From Sagittula stellata E-37 (GTDB lineage: Bacteria > Pseudomonadota > Alphaproteobacteria > Rhodobacterales > Rhodobacteraceae), in contig NZ_CP155729.1 in assembly GCF_039724765.1 (NCBI RefSeq), forward strand, positions 1,550,001 to 1,614,000: 64,000 bases of DNA, written 5' to 3'. The position numbers and the translations under genes were made by a program. The first letter of the stretch is position 1, and every line of letters begins with the position of its first letter. Below are positions 9,585 to 18,085 of this stretch, piece by piece. The notes beneath the pieces are model-generated. The model worked only from the letters and a program-made list of their open reading frames with translations. It was not told where the DNA came from and did no database searches.

Positions 9585-10207
9585 TGCCCTGGGATCGTAA
9601 CCAGATGGCCGCACGCGCGGCGGAAGAACTCGAAGACGGCATGTATGTGAACCTCGGCATCGGCATCCCGACGCTGGTGGCGAACTACGTGGGTGACAAG
9701 GACATCACGCTCCAGTCGGAAAACGGCATGCTGGGCATGGGTCCGTTCCCCTTCGAGGGCGAAGAGGATCCGGACCTGATCAACGCGGGCAAGCAGACGA
9801 TCACGGAACTGGCGCGGACGTCCTACTTCGACAGCGCCATGTCCTTCGGCATGATCCGCGGCGGCAAGATCGCGGCGGCGATCCTTGGCGCGATGGAAGT
9901 GGCCGAAAACGGCGACCTCGCGAACTGGATGATCCCCGGCAAGCTGGTGAAAGGCATGGGCGGCGCGATGGACCTCGTGGCCGGTGTCGGCAAGGTCATC
10001 GTGGTGATGGATCACCAGAACAAGGCGGGCGAGTCCAAGGTGCTGAAGGAATGCACCCTGCCGCTGACCGGCAAAGGCGTGGTGAACCGCATCATCACCA
10101 ACCTCGGCGTGCTCGACGTGGTCGAGGGCGGTCTGAGGATTGTCGAATGTGCGGACGGCGTGACCGAGGACGACATCCGCGCCGCAACCGACGCGACCCT
10201 CGTCTGA
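9584..10207 (+). CDS. scoB: 3-oxoacid CoA-transferase subunit B
   Basis: Beta subunit of the CoA-transferase above. The product has 207 residues. The catalytic glutamate is Glu46 in the SENGMLG motif, which forms the covalent CoA thioester. The N-terminal VNLGIGIPTLVANY and the middle segment KGMGGAMDLVAG are family hallmarks. It begins inside the last base of scoA and is followed by a strong Rho-independent terminator, so scoAB is a two-gene operon. Confidence 0.93.
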   Translation: MPWDRNQMAARAAEELEDGMYVNLGIGIPTLVANYVGDKDITLQSENGMLGMGPFPFEGEEDPDLINAGKQTITELARTSYFDSAMSFGMIRGGKIAAAILGAMEVAENGDLANWMIPGKLVKGMGGAMDLVAGVGKVIVVMDHQNKAGESKVLKECTLPLTGKGVVNRIITNLGVLDVVEGGLRIVECADGVTEDDIRAATDATLV

Positions 10208-10228
10208 TTTCATATCTACCGCAAGGTG

Positions 10229-10258
10229 GGGCGGCCCTGTCCGGGGCCGCCCTTTTTT
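10229..10258 (+). terminator. Rho-independent terminator of scoAB
   Basis: GGGCGGCC (10229-10236) pairs with GGCCGCCC (10245-10252), followed by six T residues. Confidence 0.9.
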
Positions 10259-10434
10259 GTTGCCCGATCGGGAAGAAACCTCGCCTCCGCCGCGCGCCGG
10301 GGGACGGATTGCCTTGACCTCGCACCCGCGGCACTAGGTCTTCCTGCGCTGAGTGCGCCATGCGGCCCGGGACGACGGGCTCGGCGGCAGCGCGGTTTCG
10401 GAACGTTGAGCAGAACAAGAACAAGGAGCTCTAA

Positions 10435-12795
10435 ATGAGGGTTCACATTCGGCAGGCCCTTATATCCTGCCTTGTCGCCTTACTCGCAGTCCTTGCCATA
10501 CCGGCTTCCCTCCATGCCCAAGACGCCACCGCCACAACCGGCGCTGTCAGCGGGGTCGAGGCGCTCTCTCCCGAACAGGCCAAGGCTCTGGCCGATCTTC
10601 TGGCTGATGACGCCACCCGCGGCGCTCTGATCGATGCCCTGAACCGGACCGGAGAGCCGGCGGACAAGTCCGGCAAGGCGTCCGGAGAAACCGTGACCGA
10701 AGCGGTGACGGCCGCGGTGGAAAGTGAGGCGACGGCACCGGGCGAGACGTCCTTCAGCCGCCGCATCGCTGCCGCCACACAGGATACGGCGGAGAGCGTC
10801 GCTGGCAGTCTGGCACGGTTCTGGCGGGGGTTCAGCCGGGCGCCCGAAACGCTGGGCACTGCCTTGTCGATCGACCCAGGCATTATCCTGACATCTCTGC
10901 GCGACCTTGCGCTGGTGATCGTCGCGACGGTCCTGCTCTACAATGTCCTGCGGTGGATCGCGAAACGGCTGTTCCGCCGGATGGGCACCGTGGCCGGGGA
11001 TGCCGGCCCTGCACAAACCATGCTGATCATCGTCTCCTCCGTCGTCATCGATGCGATCGTGGTCATGATCGCCTGGGGGGCCGGCTACGCCCTTGCGCTT
11101 GCGGCCTTCGGCGACACTGGGCAGATCGGTATCCGGCAAACGATGTACCTGAACGCCTTCCTGATCGTAGAGATGCTGAAGGTTCTGATCCGCGCCGTGA
11201 TGTCGCCCACCACCTCGCAACTGCGCACGGTGAACGTCCCGGACAAGGGCGCGCGCTACATTGCTCGGGCGCTGACGTTCCTCGTCAGCCTGCTGGGCTA
11301 CGGCCAGCTTCTGGTGGTTCCGATCATCAATCAGAACGTCAACTTCACCACCGGACGTGGCGTATCCACGCTCATTTCGGCCGTGGCCGTCGCGATTCTG
11401 ATCTGGATGGTCATCAAGTGGCGCAGGGTCGTCGCGGACTGGTTGCTGGGTGACCGCAGGCTAAGCGAGGGGCGCGGGCTTCTGAAGTTCGTCGCACGCA
11501 ACTGGCACCTTCCGGCGCTGGTCTACCTGATTTTCGTGATGGCCATCGTCCTGGCGCGTCCGGGCGGTATCCTGTTCCCGCTCCTTGGCACGTCCGCCAA
11601 GGTGCTGGGAGCCATCGTGCTGGGTTTCATCGCCTCTAACATCGTGAGCCGCGCCATCATGCGCGGCGTAAGGGTGCCGACCGGCGTGTCGCAAAGGCTG
11701 CCTCTGCTGGAGCGCCGCCTGAACGCCTTCGTGCCGCGCGTGCTGACGATCCTCAAGGTCGCGATCCTGCTGGCCGTCATTCTGTTCACGCTCCATACCG
11801 TTGGGGTGCTTGACGTCCAAGGCTGGATGGAAAGTCAGATCGGCGTGCGCACGACCGCTGTCGTCCTGCGCGTCGTGGTCATCCTGACGGTGTCCTTCAT
11901 GATTTGGCTGGCGGTCAACTCGTGGGTGGACTTCCGTTTGAACCCCGAGTTCGGGTCGGTGCCGACGGCACGCGAACGCACGCTTCTGGCTCTGTTGCGC
12001 AACGCCGTGACCATCGTGTTGGTGGTCATCACGCTGATGTTCGTTCTGTCGGAGATCGGCATCGATATCGCGCCGCTCATCGCCTCGGCTGGGGTGCTCG
12101 GCCTTGCCATCGGTTTCGGTGCGCAGAAGCTGGTTCAGGACATCATCACGGGCGTCTTCATCCAGCTTGAAAACGCGATGAACGTGGGTGACGTGGTGAC
12201 GGTCGGTGGAACCACCGGCACCGTCGAGCGTCTGACGATCCGCTCCGTCAGCCTGCGCGACCTGCACGGGGCCTTCCACATCATCCCGTTTTCTTCGGTG
12301 GACATGGTGACGAACTACATGCGGGAGTTTGCCTTCTGTGTGGCGGACATGGGCATCGCCTATCGCGAGGATATCGGCGAGGCCAAGCAGGCGATGTTCG
12401 ACGGGTTCGAGGAACTGCGCACCAATCCCGAGTGGGGGCAGCACATCCTGGAGGATCTGCAATGGTTCGGCCTGAACAGTTTCGGTGCCAGCGAAGTCGT
12501 GGTGCGTGCCCGCATCAAGACCGTGCCGGGCCAGCAGTGGGGCATCGGACGCGCCTACAACGAGATCCTGAAACGGATCTTCGACGAGCGCGGTATCGAA
12601 ATCCCGTTCCCGCACCAGACCATCTACTTCGGAGAGGACAAGGAGGGGCGTGCGCCTGCGGCACCGGTGCGCATGACCATCGAACAGTCGCCGAAGTCCG
12701 GTCCTGCGCCGTCAGGCGGCACGGCGGGGCGGCAGGATACACTGGACGGCTCGATAAACACGTCACCAGACGACGAACCGCCGGGCGACCGCTGA
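10435..12795 (+). CDS. large MscS-family mechanosensitive channel
   Basis: Inner-membrane channel that opens under membrane tension and releases solutes on osmotic downshift. The product has 786 residues, far longer than MscS (286) and similar in size to YbiO. It has a signal peptide (1-29, ending SLHAQ), a periplasmic segment rich in Ala/Thr/Glu, roughly ten membrane helices, then the MscS core from about residue 545: the Gly/Ala-rich pore helix (AGVLGLAIGFGAQKLVQD), the beta domain (NVGDVVTVGGTTGTVE) and the alpha/beta C-domain. AAGGAG lies seven bases before the ATG. A terminator follows. The precise subfamily is not certain. Confidence 0.88.
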   Translation: MRVHIRQALISCLVALLAVLAIPASLHAQDATATTGAVSGVEALSPEQAKALADLLADDATRGALIDALNRTGEPADKSGKASGETVTEAVTAAVESEATAPGETSFSRRIAAATQDTAESVAGSLARFWRGFSRAPETLGTALSIDPGIILTSLRDLALVIVATVLLYNVLRWIAKRLFRRMGTVAGDAGPAQTMLIIVSSVVIDAIVVMIAWGAGYALALAAFGDTGQIGIRQTMYLNAFLIVEMLKVLIRAVMSPTTSQLRTVNVPDKGARYIARALTFLVSLLGYGQLLVVPIINQNVNFTTGRGVSTLISAVAVAILIWMVIKWRRVVADWLLGDRRLSEGRGLLKFVARNWHLPALVYLIFVMAIVLARPGGILFPLLGTSAKVLGAIVLGFIASNIVSRAIMRGVRVPTGVSQRLPLLERRLNAFVPRVLTILKVAILLAVILFTLHTVGVLDVQGWMESQIGVRTTAVVLRVVVILTVSFMIWLAVNSWVDFRLNPEFGSVPTARERTLLALLRNAVTIVLVVITLMFVLSEIGIDIAPLIASAGVLGLAIGFGAQKLVQDIITGVFIQLENAMNVGDVVTVGGTTGTVERLTIRSVSLRDLHGAFHIIPFSSVDMVTNYMREFAFCVADMGIAYREDIGEAKQAMFDGFEELRTNPEWGQHILEDLQWFGLNSFGASEVVVRARIKTVPGQQWGIGRAYNEILKRIFDERGIEIPFPHQTIYFGEDKEGRAPAAPVRMTIEQSPKSGPAPSGGTAGRQDTLDGSINTSPDDEPPGDR

Positions 12796-12860
12796 GGCGA
12801 TCCCTCTCACCGTGTCAAAACGCACGGGGGATGGCTGTTCCGGCAAGGATGAAAACGGGA

Positions 12861-12892
12861 AACGCCCGCGCGAAGGGTCGCGCGGGCGTTTT
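12861..12892 (+). terminator. Rho-independent terminator of the MscS gene
   Basis: AACGCCCGCGCGA (12861-12873) pairs perfectly with TCGCGCGGGCGTT (12878-12890) around a four-base loop; the stem runs into TTTTC. The 336-base gap (12796-13131) between this gene and phaP holds only terminator-type hairpins. Confidence 0.8.
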
Positions 12893-13036
12893 CATGTCGT
12901 GATGCAAACCGGGATTTGGCCTCTGCTCTGCACCGTCGTAGGGGCAGCCGGCCACTTCTTTCGGGACGCGGAAACGACTGCGCCTCCCTGCAGGCCGCAC
13001 GAGGTAATCCCGGCACACAGGAAGGCGCATAAAGAA

Positions 13037-13062
13037 GGGGCGGGCTCCTAAGAACCCGCCCC
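13037..13062 (-). terminator. terminator hairpin downstream of phaP
   Basis: GGGGCGGG (13037-13044) pairs with CCCGCCCC (13055-13062). Read on the minus strand it is followed by TTCTTTAT. A second stem, TTTTGCGCC (13067-13075) with GGCGCAAAA (13091-13099), lies closer to phaP. Either or both could end the phaP transcript. Confidence 0.6.
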
Positions 13063-13131
13063 AGGATTTTGCGCCTGAATGGGAGGAGAGGGCGCAAAAA
13101 ACCGGTCCTTGGCCCCTGAAGGGCCCAGGAA

Positions 13132-13581
13132 TTACTTTGCCGCTTCGGTGACTTTCTTGGTCGCCGCGGTCATTTCGTCGGTTGCCTTCTTGGCAGCCGC
13201 GGTCATGTCCTCGGAGAAGTCCTTGCCTGCGGCCATCATCAGCTCGACGGTGTCCATCTGAACCTTCTTCGCGATTTCGGCGAAGGTTGCCATGTGCTCG
13301 GCTGCGGCTTCGGCCTGGGAGGCTGCGAAGTCGGTCATTGCCTTGGCGTAGTCGGCCGGCTCTTCCTTGGCGGAAGACAGCTCGGCGATCTTGGACAGGG
13401 TTTCCTTGGTCCAAGATGCAGACAGCTCGGTCGACTTCTCGGCTGCTTCCAGAGCCACTGCGGAGAGCTTCTCGCTCATCGTCGCGGTGGTCTTGAAGGC
13501 GTCTTCCATTGCCTTGGTGTCAACCGGGAACGAACCCATCATGTCTTTCATCATAGCGGTGAAGTCTTGAGTCTGTGCCAT
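13132..13581 (-). CDS. phaP: phasin (PHA granule-associated protein)
   Basis: Phasins coat polyhydroxyalkanoate granules and control their size and number. The 149 residues are almost entirely helical and rich in Ala, Lys, Glu, Met and Thr (such as AAEKSTELSASWTKETLSK), with no cysteine, as in Phasin_2 proteins. The ATG at 13581 has GAGGAA upstream; an in-frame ATG at 13596 is possible but lacks a site. It lies downstream of phaC on the same strand, but with its own PhaR-type sites in the gap, so it probably has a separate repressed promoter. No phaR follows it. Confidence 0.88.
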   Translation of the reverse strand: MAQTQDFTAMMKDMMGSFPVDTKAMEDAFKTTATMSEKLSAVALEAAEKSTELSASWTKETLSKIAELSSAKEEPADYAKAMTDFAASQAEAAAEHMATFAEIAKKVQMDTVELMMAAGKDFSEDMTAAAKKATDEMTAATKKVTEAAK

Positions 13582-13653
13582 TGTATTCCTCGTCATCTCT
13601 GTATTGCTCTGCGGGCCCGCCCCGCGTCTCTGCAACTGAGAAGAATATGCATG

Positions 13654-13691
13654 CTGCAGCGCAGCATTTCAAGTGTTTTTCTGCGCCGCAG
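13654..13691. promoter_or_regulatory. two PhaR-type operators CTGC-N3-GCAG upstream of phaP
   Basis: CTGCAGCGCAG (13654-13664) and CTGCGCCGCAG (13681-13691) both match the CTGC-N3-GCAG pattern known for the PHA repressor PhaR in Rhodobacter. Their starts are 27 bases apart, and they lie 73-110 bases upstream of the phaP start, between phaC and phaP. The spot fits promoter control of phaP. Function is inferred from the motif. Confidence 0.65.
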
Positions 13692-13707
13692 CAAAAATTC
13701 GTTCAAC

Positions 13708-15510
13708 TCATTGAATTTGTTTCGCCGCTTTCATCTTCACATAAGTGCCCGGGGCAGGGGCGAGGACCTCGTAGCCAGAATCACCCGGAACGCGTGCGTC
13801 CACCTTTTTCCCGGCGCGTTTCTTCAGCCATGCTTCCCAATGCGGCCACCAGGATCCGGTGTGGTGATCGGCGTTGGCCTTCCAGTCATCGAAGGACAGG
13901 CTCAGGTCGTCGTTGAGGTAATGACCGTACTTGTCCTTGCCCGGAGGGTTCACGATGCCGGCGATATGGCCGGATTGTCCCAGCACGAAATGCTTGTTCT
14001 TCGACCCCATCATCTGCACGCCGCGATAAACGTCGCGCGCAGCCGCGATGTGGTCCGTTTCGGTCGCGATGGACATCAGGGGCACGTCCACGTCGGCCAC
14101 CGACAGCTTCTCGCCGAACAGTTCGTACTCGCCCATGGCGAACTCATTGCGCTGGCAGAGCGCGCGCAGGTACTGGCGGAACATCTTGCCCGGCAGGTTC
14201 GCGCCGTCGCCGTTCCAGTAGAGCAGGTCGAAAGCCGGAGGCGTTTCGCCCATCATGTAGGACTTGATCGCCGGTCCGTAGATCAGGTCGTTCGACCGCA
14301 GGAAAGAAAAGGTCCGCGCCATGATGAAATGCGGCAGCATTCCTTCCTGGTCGATCTCCTGCTCGATCCCATCGGCAAAGTCGTTCTGCAGGAAGGGGGT
14401 GAACTCTCCCTGGTCGCTGAAGTCTGTCAGGGCGGTGAAGAAGGTCGCCGACTTTATCGACTTGTTCCCGCGTTTCTTCATCAGGGACAACGTTAGCGAC
14501 AGCGTCGTGCCGGCGATGCAGTAGCCGACGGCGTTGACCTTGTCGACGTCGCAGATGTCCTTGGCGATGTCCATCGCCTTAAGGAACCCTTCCTCGATGT
14601 ACTCTTCCATCCCGACGTCGCGGTAGCGGCCGTCCGGGTTGATCCAGCTGACCACGAAGAGCGTGTAGCCCTGGTCGACGACCCAGCGGATGAAGGAGTT
14701 CTGCGGTTTCAGGTCAAGGATGTAGAACTTGTTGATCCACGGCGGGAACAGCACGATCGGGGTCTCGTGCACCTGATCGGTGGTCGGGCTGTACTGGATC
14801 AGCTCCATCATGCGGTTGCGATAGACCACCTCGCCTTTGGCGGTGGCGATGTTCTCGCCGATCTGGAATGCGCTCTCGTCGACCAGCCGCACAAGCATCT
14901 CGCCGTTGTTGGCCTCCAGGTCCGCAACGAGGTTCTCCAGCCCCTTCACGAGGCTCTCGCCCTCCGTCTCCACCGCTTTCATCAGGGCATCGGGATTGGT
15001 CGCAAGAAAGTTGGTCGGGGCGAACATGTCGATGATCTGCTGGCTGAAGTAGCGCAGGCGCTTCTTCTCCTTGGGGTCCATGTCGTCGATCGACTCGACC
15101 GCGTCGCGGATCGCGTCCGCGTTGATGAGGTACTGCTGTTTGACGTAATTGAAGTAGGGATGCTTGTCCCACAAAGGGTTCTTGAACCGCTTGTCGCTGG
15201 GGCCGGGGTCTTCCGGCGCGGAGAGCTTTCCCGAAGCGAGCGCCTGCTGCGCCTCGACGAAGTGCGTGACGGTCTTCCCCCAGAAGCCCACCTGCTGCTC
15301 GATCAGCTTGGCGGGGTTGGTCACCCATTCCTGCATGTAGGCCTGTGCGGCCTTGACGTACAGGGAACTGTCCGGCCCGTTCAGTGCGTCCGGGGTGGGA
15401 TGGCGCCGTGTCAAAGCGGCCACCATGCGCTTCGACAGCTCTTCGACCTTCTTGAGGTTCTCTTCGAGCCGTTCTCTATCTTTCCCTGCGGCAACAGTGT
15501 TCGTTGTCAT
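13708..15510 (-). CDS. phaC: class I poly(3-hydroxyalkanoate) polymerase
   Basis: Polymerises 3-hydroxyacyl-CoA into PHA at the granule surface. The product has 600 residues, the normal size of class I enzymes. The catalytic cysteine is Cys331 in the lipase-like box GYCIAGTT; the conserved DFSDQGE segment and the C-terminal histidine region (GQSGHIAGIVNPPG) complete the alpha/beta-hydrolase triad. The N-terminal region (ELSKRMVAALTRR) is the typical variable granule-binding part. It diverges from phaZ across 132 bases, so synthesis and breakdown genes share a control region. Confidence 0.97.
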   Translation of the reverse strand: MTTNTVAAGKDRERLEENLKKVEELSKRMVAALTRRHPTPDALNGPDSSLYVKAAQAYMQEWVTNPAKLIEQQVGFWGKTVTHFVEAQQALASGKLSAPEDPGPSDKRFKNPLWDKHPYFNYVKQQYLINADAIRDAVESIDDMDPKEKKRLRYFSQQIIDMFAPTNFLATNPDALMKAVETEGESLVKGLENLVADLEANNGEMLVRLVDESAFQIGENIATAKGEVVYRNRMMELIQYSPTTDQVHETPIVLFPPWINKFYILDLKPQNSFIRWVVDQGYTLFVVSWINPDGRYRDVGMEEYIEEGFLKAMDIAKDICDVDKVNAVGYCIAGTTLSLTLSLMKKRGNKSIKSATFFTALTDFSDQGEFTPFLQNDFADGIEQEIDQEGMLPHFIMARTFSFLRSNDLIYGPAIKSYMMGETPPAFDLLYWNGDGANLPGKMFRQYLRALCQRNEFAMGEYELFGEKLSVADVDVPLMSIATETDHIAAARDVYRGVQMMGSKNKHFVLGQSGHIAGIVNPPGKDKYGHYLNDDLSLSFDDWKANADHHTGSWWPHWEAWLKKRAGKKVDARVPGDSGYEVLAPAPGTYVKMKAAKQIQ

Positions 15511-15642
15511 TTAAGGAATTCCCCCCTATCTTCGCGAACGCAGAAATACCGTCGCCGGGGTCGGGGGGCAAAGCGACGAAATGGCTCGGGTCCGACCGCC
15601 GACGTGGTTGCGTCGACCCCCATGATAATAGGAGTGGCTGTC

Positions 15643-16911
15643 ATGCGCTACATGGCGACGTACGATCTGATGGAAACGATGCGCAATACCAGCCAATGGC
15701 TTGGGGCCACGGCGCGCACGATGGCATCCTACCCAGCGATGGCGCTGACCCCGAATCCGATGATCCAGTGGATGGCCGCATGGGGCGAGGTGACCGAGCG
15801 CACCTACGAACGCATGGTGGTCAAGCCTGACTGGGGCATCCGCACCTTCACCTGCGAAGACGGCAAGGATCACCTCGTCGACATCCGCAACGTCGTGGAA
15901 AAGCCGTTCGGCAACCTGATCCACTTCGACGTTTCCGGACGCGAGGAGCAGCCGCGCAAGATCCTGCTGGTCGCGCCGATGTCCGGCCACTACGCCACGC
16001 TCGTGCGGTCCACGGTGAAGTCGCTGCTGGTCAACTGCGAAGTCTATGTCACCGACTGGCACAACGCGCGCGACATCCCGGTGAGCTGCGGCAAGTTCGA
16101 CGTGGAGGATTACACCCTCTACCTGATGGATTTCATGCGCCACCTCGGCCCGGACACCCACGTCATCGCCGTGTGTCAGCCCGCGCCGCTGACGCTGGCC
16201 GCGACGGCCTACCTGGCCGAGATCGACCCGGACGCGCAGCCGCGCACGCTGACCCTGATCGGCGGACCGATCGACCCTGACGCTACGCCGACCGACGTGA
16301 CCGACTTCGGCCGCCGCGTGACCATGGGCCAGCTCGAAGAGACGATGATCCAGCGCGTGGGCTTCAAACACAAGGGCGTGGGCCGCCTGGTTTACCCGGG
16401 TCTTCTGCAACTGAGTTCCTTCGTCAGCATGAACGCGGACCGGCACGTCAAGGCGTTCCAGGACCAGATCCTGCGCGTGGCCAAGGGGCAGGCGTCGGAC
16501 CACGACGCCCACAACCGGTTCTACGACGAATACCTCGCCGTGATGGACATGCCGGCGGAATTCTACCTTTCGACGGTGGAGCGGATCTTCAAGAACCGCG
16601 AGATCGCCAAGAACGAGTTCGTGGTGAACGGCCACAAGGTCGATATCGGCAAGATCACCAGCGTTGCGGTCAAGACGGTCGAAGGTTCGAAAGACGACAT
16701 TTCCGCTCCCGGCCAGTGTGTCGCGGCGCTCGACCTCTGCACGGGTCTGCCGGCGTCCAAGAAGGCAAGCCATCTGGAGCCGGGCGCGGGCCACTACGGG
16801 ATTTTCGCGGGCAAGAGCTGGCGCAACAACATCCGTCCTCTGGTGCTCGACTTCATCGACGCCAACTCTGGGACCCCGGAACAGGCCGACTCCAAGGTCG
16901 TCAATCTCTGA
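15643..16911 (+). CDS. phaZ: intracellular polyhydroxyalkanoate depolymerase
   Basis: Releases 3-hydroxyacids from native PHA granules. The product has 422 residues, the usual length. The probable nucleophile is Cys178 in AVCQPAP, a Cys-type variant of the lipase box known in intracellular depolymerases; a C-terminal His lies in GAGHYGIFAGKSW. The ATG at 15643 is chosen because AATAGGAGTGG precedes it at good spacing; in-frame ATGs at 15622 and 15652 are less likely. It diverges from phaC and is followed by a strong terminator. Its products could feed the scoAB step via acetoacetate. Confidence 0.95.
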   Translation: MRYMATYDLMETMRNTSQWLGATARTMASYPAMALTPNPMIQWMAAWGEVTERTYERMVVKPDWGIRTFTCEDGKDHLVDIRNVVEKPFGNLIHFDVSGREEQPRKILLVAPMSGHYATLVRSTVKSLLVNCEVYVTDWHNARDIPVSCGKFDVEDYTLYLMDFMRHLGPDTHVIAVCQPAPLTLAATAYLAEIDPDAQPRTLTLIGGPIDPDATPTDVTDFGRRVTMGQLEETMIQRVGFKHKGVGRLVYPGLLQLSSFVSMNADRHVKAFQDQILRVAKGQASDHDAHNRFYDEYLAVMDMPAEFYLSTVERIFKNREIAKNEFVVNGHKVDIGKITSVAVKTVEGSKDDISAPGQCVAALDLCTGLPASKKASHLEPGAGHYGIFAGKSWRNNIRPLVLDFIDANSGTPEQADSKVVNL

Positions 16912-16936
16912 CGGTTTTTGTGGGGGCTTCAGGACA

Positions 16937-16964
16937 GGCGCGCCGCGACGGCGCGCCTTTTTTT
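16937..16964 (+). terminator. Rho-independent terminator of phaZ
   Basis: GGCGCGCC (16937-16944) pairs with GGCGCGCC (16950-16957) around GCGAC, followed by seven T residues. Confidence 0.9.
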
Positions 16965-17035
16965 GTTGGGCCAACTGGCGCAGGAAGCCACCGGCGGCGC
17001 TCGATGCCGAGCGGGGACGGCTTTTGTTAGCGCTG

Positions 17036-17575
17036 TCAAAGGCCGCCGTATTCCACCAGCGTGTGCACATCCATCCCCAGCGCCTCAAGTCGCTTCCGCC
17101 CACCAAGGTCCGGCAGATCGACGATGAATGCGCAGCCGATGATCTCTCCGCCAAGGCGTTCCACCAACTTGATACCTGCCTCCGCCGTGCCGCCCGTGGC
17201 GAGCAGGTCGTCCACCAGCAGGATCTTCTCGCCGGCCTCGATGGCATCGTCATGCACTTCGACCACCGCTTCGCCGTATTCGAGCTGGTATTCTTCCGAA
17301 ATCACCGCGCCGGGCAGCTTGCCCTTTTTTCGGACCGGCACGAACCCGGCTGACAGCTGATGCGCGACGGCGCCGCCAAGGATGAATCCCCTCGCCTCCA
17401 GGCCTACGACCTTGTCGAACCGCACACCGGCATAGGGAAGAAGAAGCTGGTCGATGGCCATCCGGAACCCGCGCGGATCGACGAACAACGTCGTGACGTC
17501 CCGGAACATGATCCCCTCGTGCGGGAAATCGACGATGGTGCGGATATAATCCTTGATCTCGCGACGGGGTGGCAT
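17036..17575 (-). CDS. apt: adenine phosphoribosyltransferase
   Basis: Salvages adenine to AMP with PRPP. The product has 179 residues. The PRPP-binding motif [14 protein letters not shown] and the upstream [11 protein letters not shown] segment identify the Apt subfamily. The ATG at 17575 ([12 protein letters not shown]) has CGGAGG just upstream; the frame stays open further but lies across the terminator stem of the preceding gene. Adenine released by the MtnP enzyme encoded 2.8 kb away would be a substrate. Confidence 0.95.
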   Translation of the reverse strand: MPPRREIKDYIRTIVDFPHEGIMFRDVTTLFVDPRGFRMAIDQLLLPYAGVRFDKVVGLEARGFILGGAVAHQLSAGFVPVRKKGKLPGAVISEEYQLEYGEAVVEVHDDAIEAGEKILLVDDLLATGGTAEAGIKLVERLGGEIIGCAFIVDLPDLGGRKRLEALGMDVHTLVEYGGL

Positions 17576-17591
17576 GCGGCCTCCGGAAAAG

Positions 17592-17624
17592 AAAAAACCG
17601 CCCCCAGCGGTAACGCGGGGGCGG
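17592..17624 (-). terminator. minus-strand Rho-independent terminator
   Basis: On the minus strand CCGCCCCC (17624-17617) pairs with GGGGGCGG (17605-17598) and is followed by six T residues. It sits directly upstream of apt and about 40 bases past the stop of the 37-residue gene at 17663-17776, so it ends that small transcript. Confidence 0.85.
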
Positions 17625-17662
17625 CTGTGCCGCAAGCGTGTTGCCGTGAGTGGCGGGAAAGC

Positions 17663-17776
17663 TCAGCGCAAGCGGGTCCAGGACGCGTAAAGGGCGCGCT
17701 TGAACCAGCTCAATTGCGGGCGGCGGCCGTCGAGACTGTCGTGCATGAAGATGGACTTGGCATGAAAAGGGCTCAT
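17663..17776 (-). CDS. 37-residue small protein
   Basis: A short minus-strand frame starting MSPFHAKSIFMHDSLDGR and ending SWFKRALYASWTRLR, with GAGG seven bases before the ATG and its own Rho-independent terminator 40 bases after the stop. The C-terminal half is basic and amphipathic with two Trp, which suggests a membrane- or nucleic-acid-binding peptide. No family is recognised. It diverges from a ribbon-helix-helix-like gene, with a 12-base palindrome in the gap. The terminator and ribosome site argue for real expression. Confidence 0.55.
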   Translation of the reverse strand: MSPFHAKSIFMHDSLDGRRPQLSWFKRALYASWTRLR

Positions 17777-17811
17777 CGGTATACCTCGGTTTTATAGTTT
17801 ATTGCTGTAAT

Positions 17812-17823
17812 TTGTATATACAA
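17812..17823. promoter_or_regulatory. 12-base palindrome between divergent small genes
   Basis: TTGTATATACAA is a perfect palindrome, 35 bases from the 37-residue gene and 18 bases from the ATG of the ribbon-helix-helix-like gene. It lies in an AT-rich stretch, suggesting an operator or overlapping -10 region. Autoregulation by the neighbouring DNA-binding-type protein is a reasonable inference. Confidence 0.4.
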
Positions 17824-17841
17824 TGTATTAACGAAAGATCA

Positions 17842-18033
17842 ATGGCGGAGCCAGGGAAGACCGAGTTGGGCAAGGACGAAAAGAAGAAGGCCAAAGGCAA
17901 GGACGCCCAACTGGTGCTGCGACTGGACCGCGAGGACAGGGACGATTTCATCGCCCTCTGCAAGGAGATGGACACATCCGCATCGCGCGAGGTGCGGCGC
18001 TTCATCCGGGACTTCCTGAAACGCAATGGCTAG
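17842..18033 (+). CDS. small ribbon-helix-helix-like protein
   Basis: 63 residues: a Lys-rich leader (KDEKKKAKGK) followed by DAQLVLRLDREDRDDFIALC and a second helix SASREVRRFIRDFLKRNG. One strand then two helices is the pattern of Arc/CopG-type DNA-binding proteins. The ATG at 17842 is preferred; a TTG at 17812 would put the start inside the palindrome. A role as local repressor is inferred. No toxin partner was recognised beyond the divergent 37-residue protein. Confidence 0.6.
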   Translation: MAEPGKTELGKDEKKKAKGKDAQLVLRLDREDRDDFIALCKEMDTSASREVRRFIRDFLKRNG

Positions 18034-18085
18034 GCGCGGCAAGGTGTAGGGCGGGGCTTTGCGCCGCCACCCCCACCGTCTGCCG

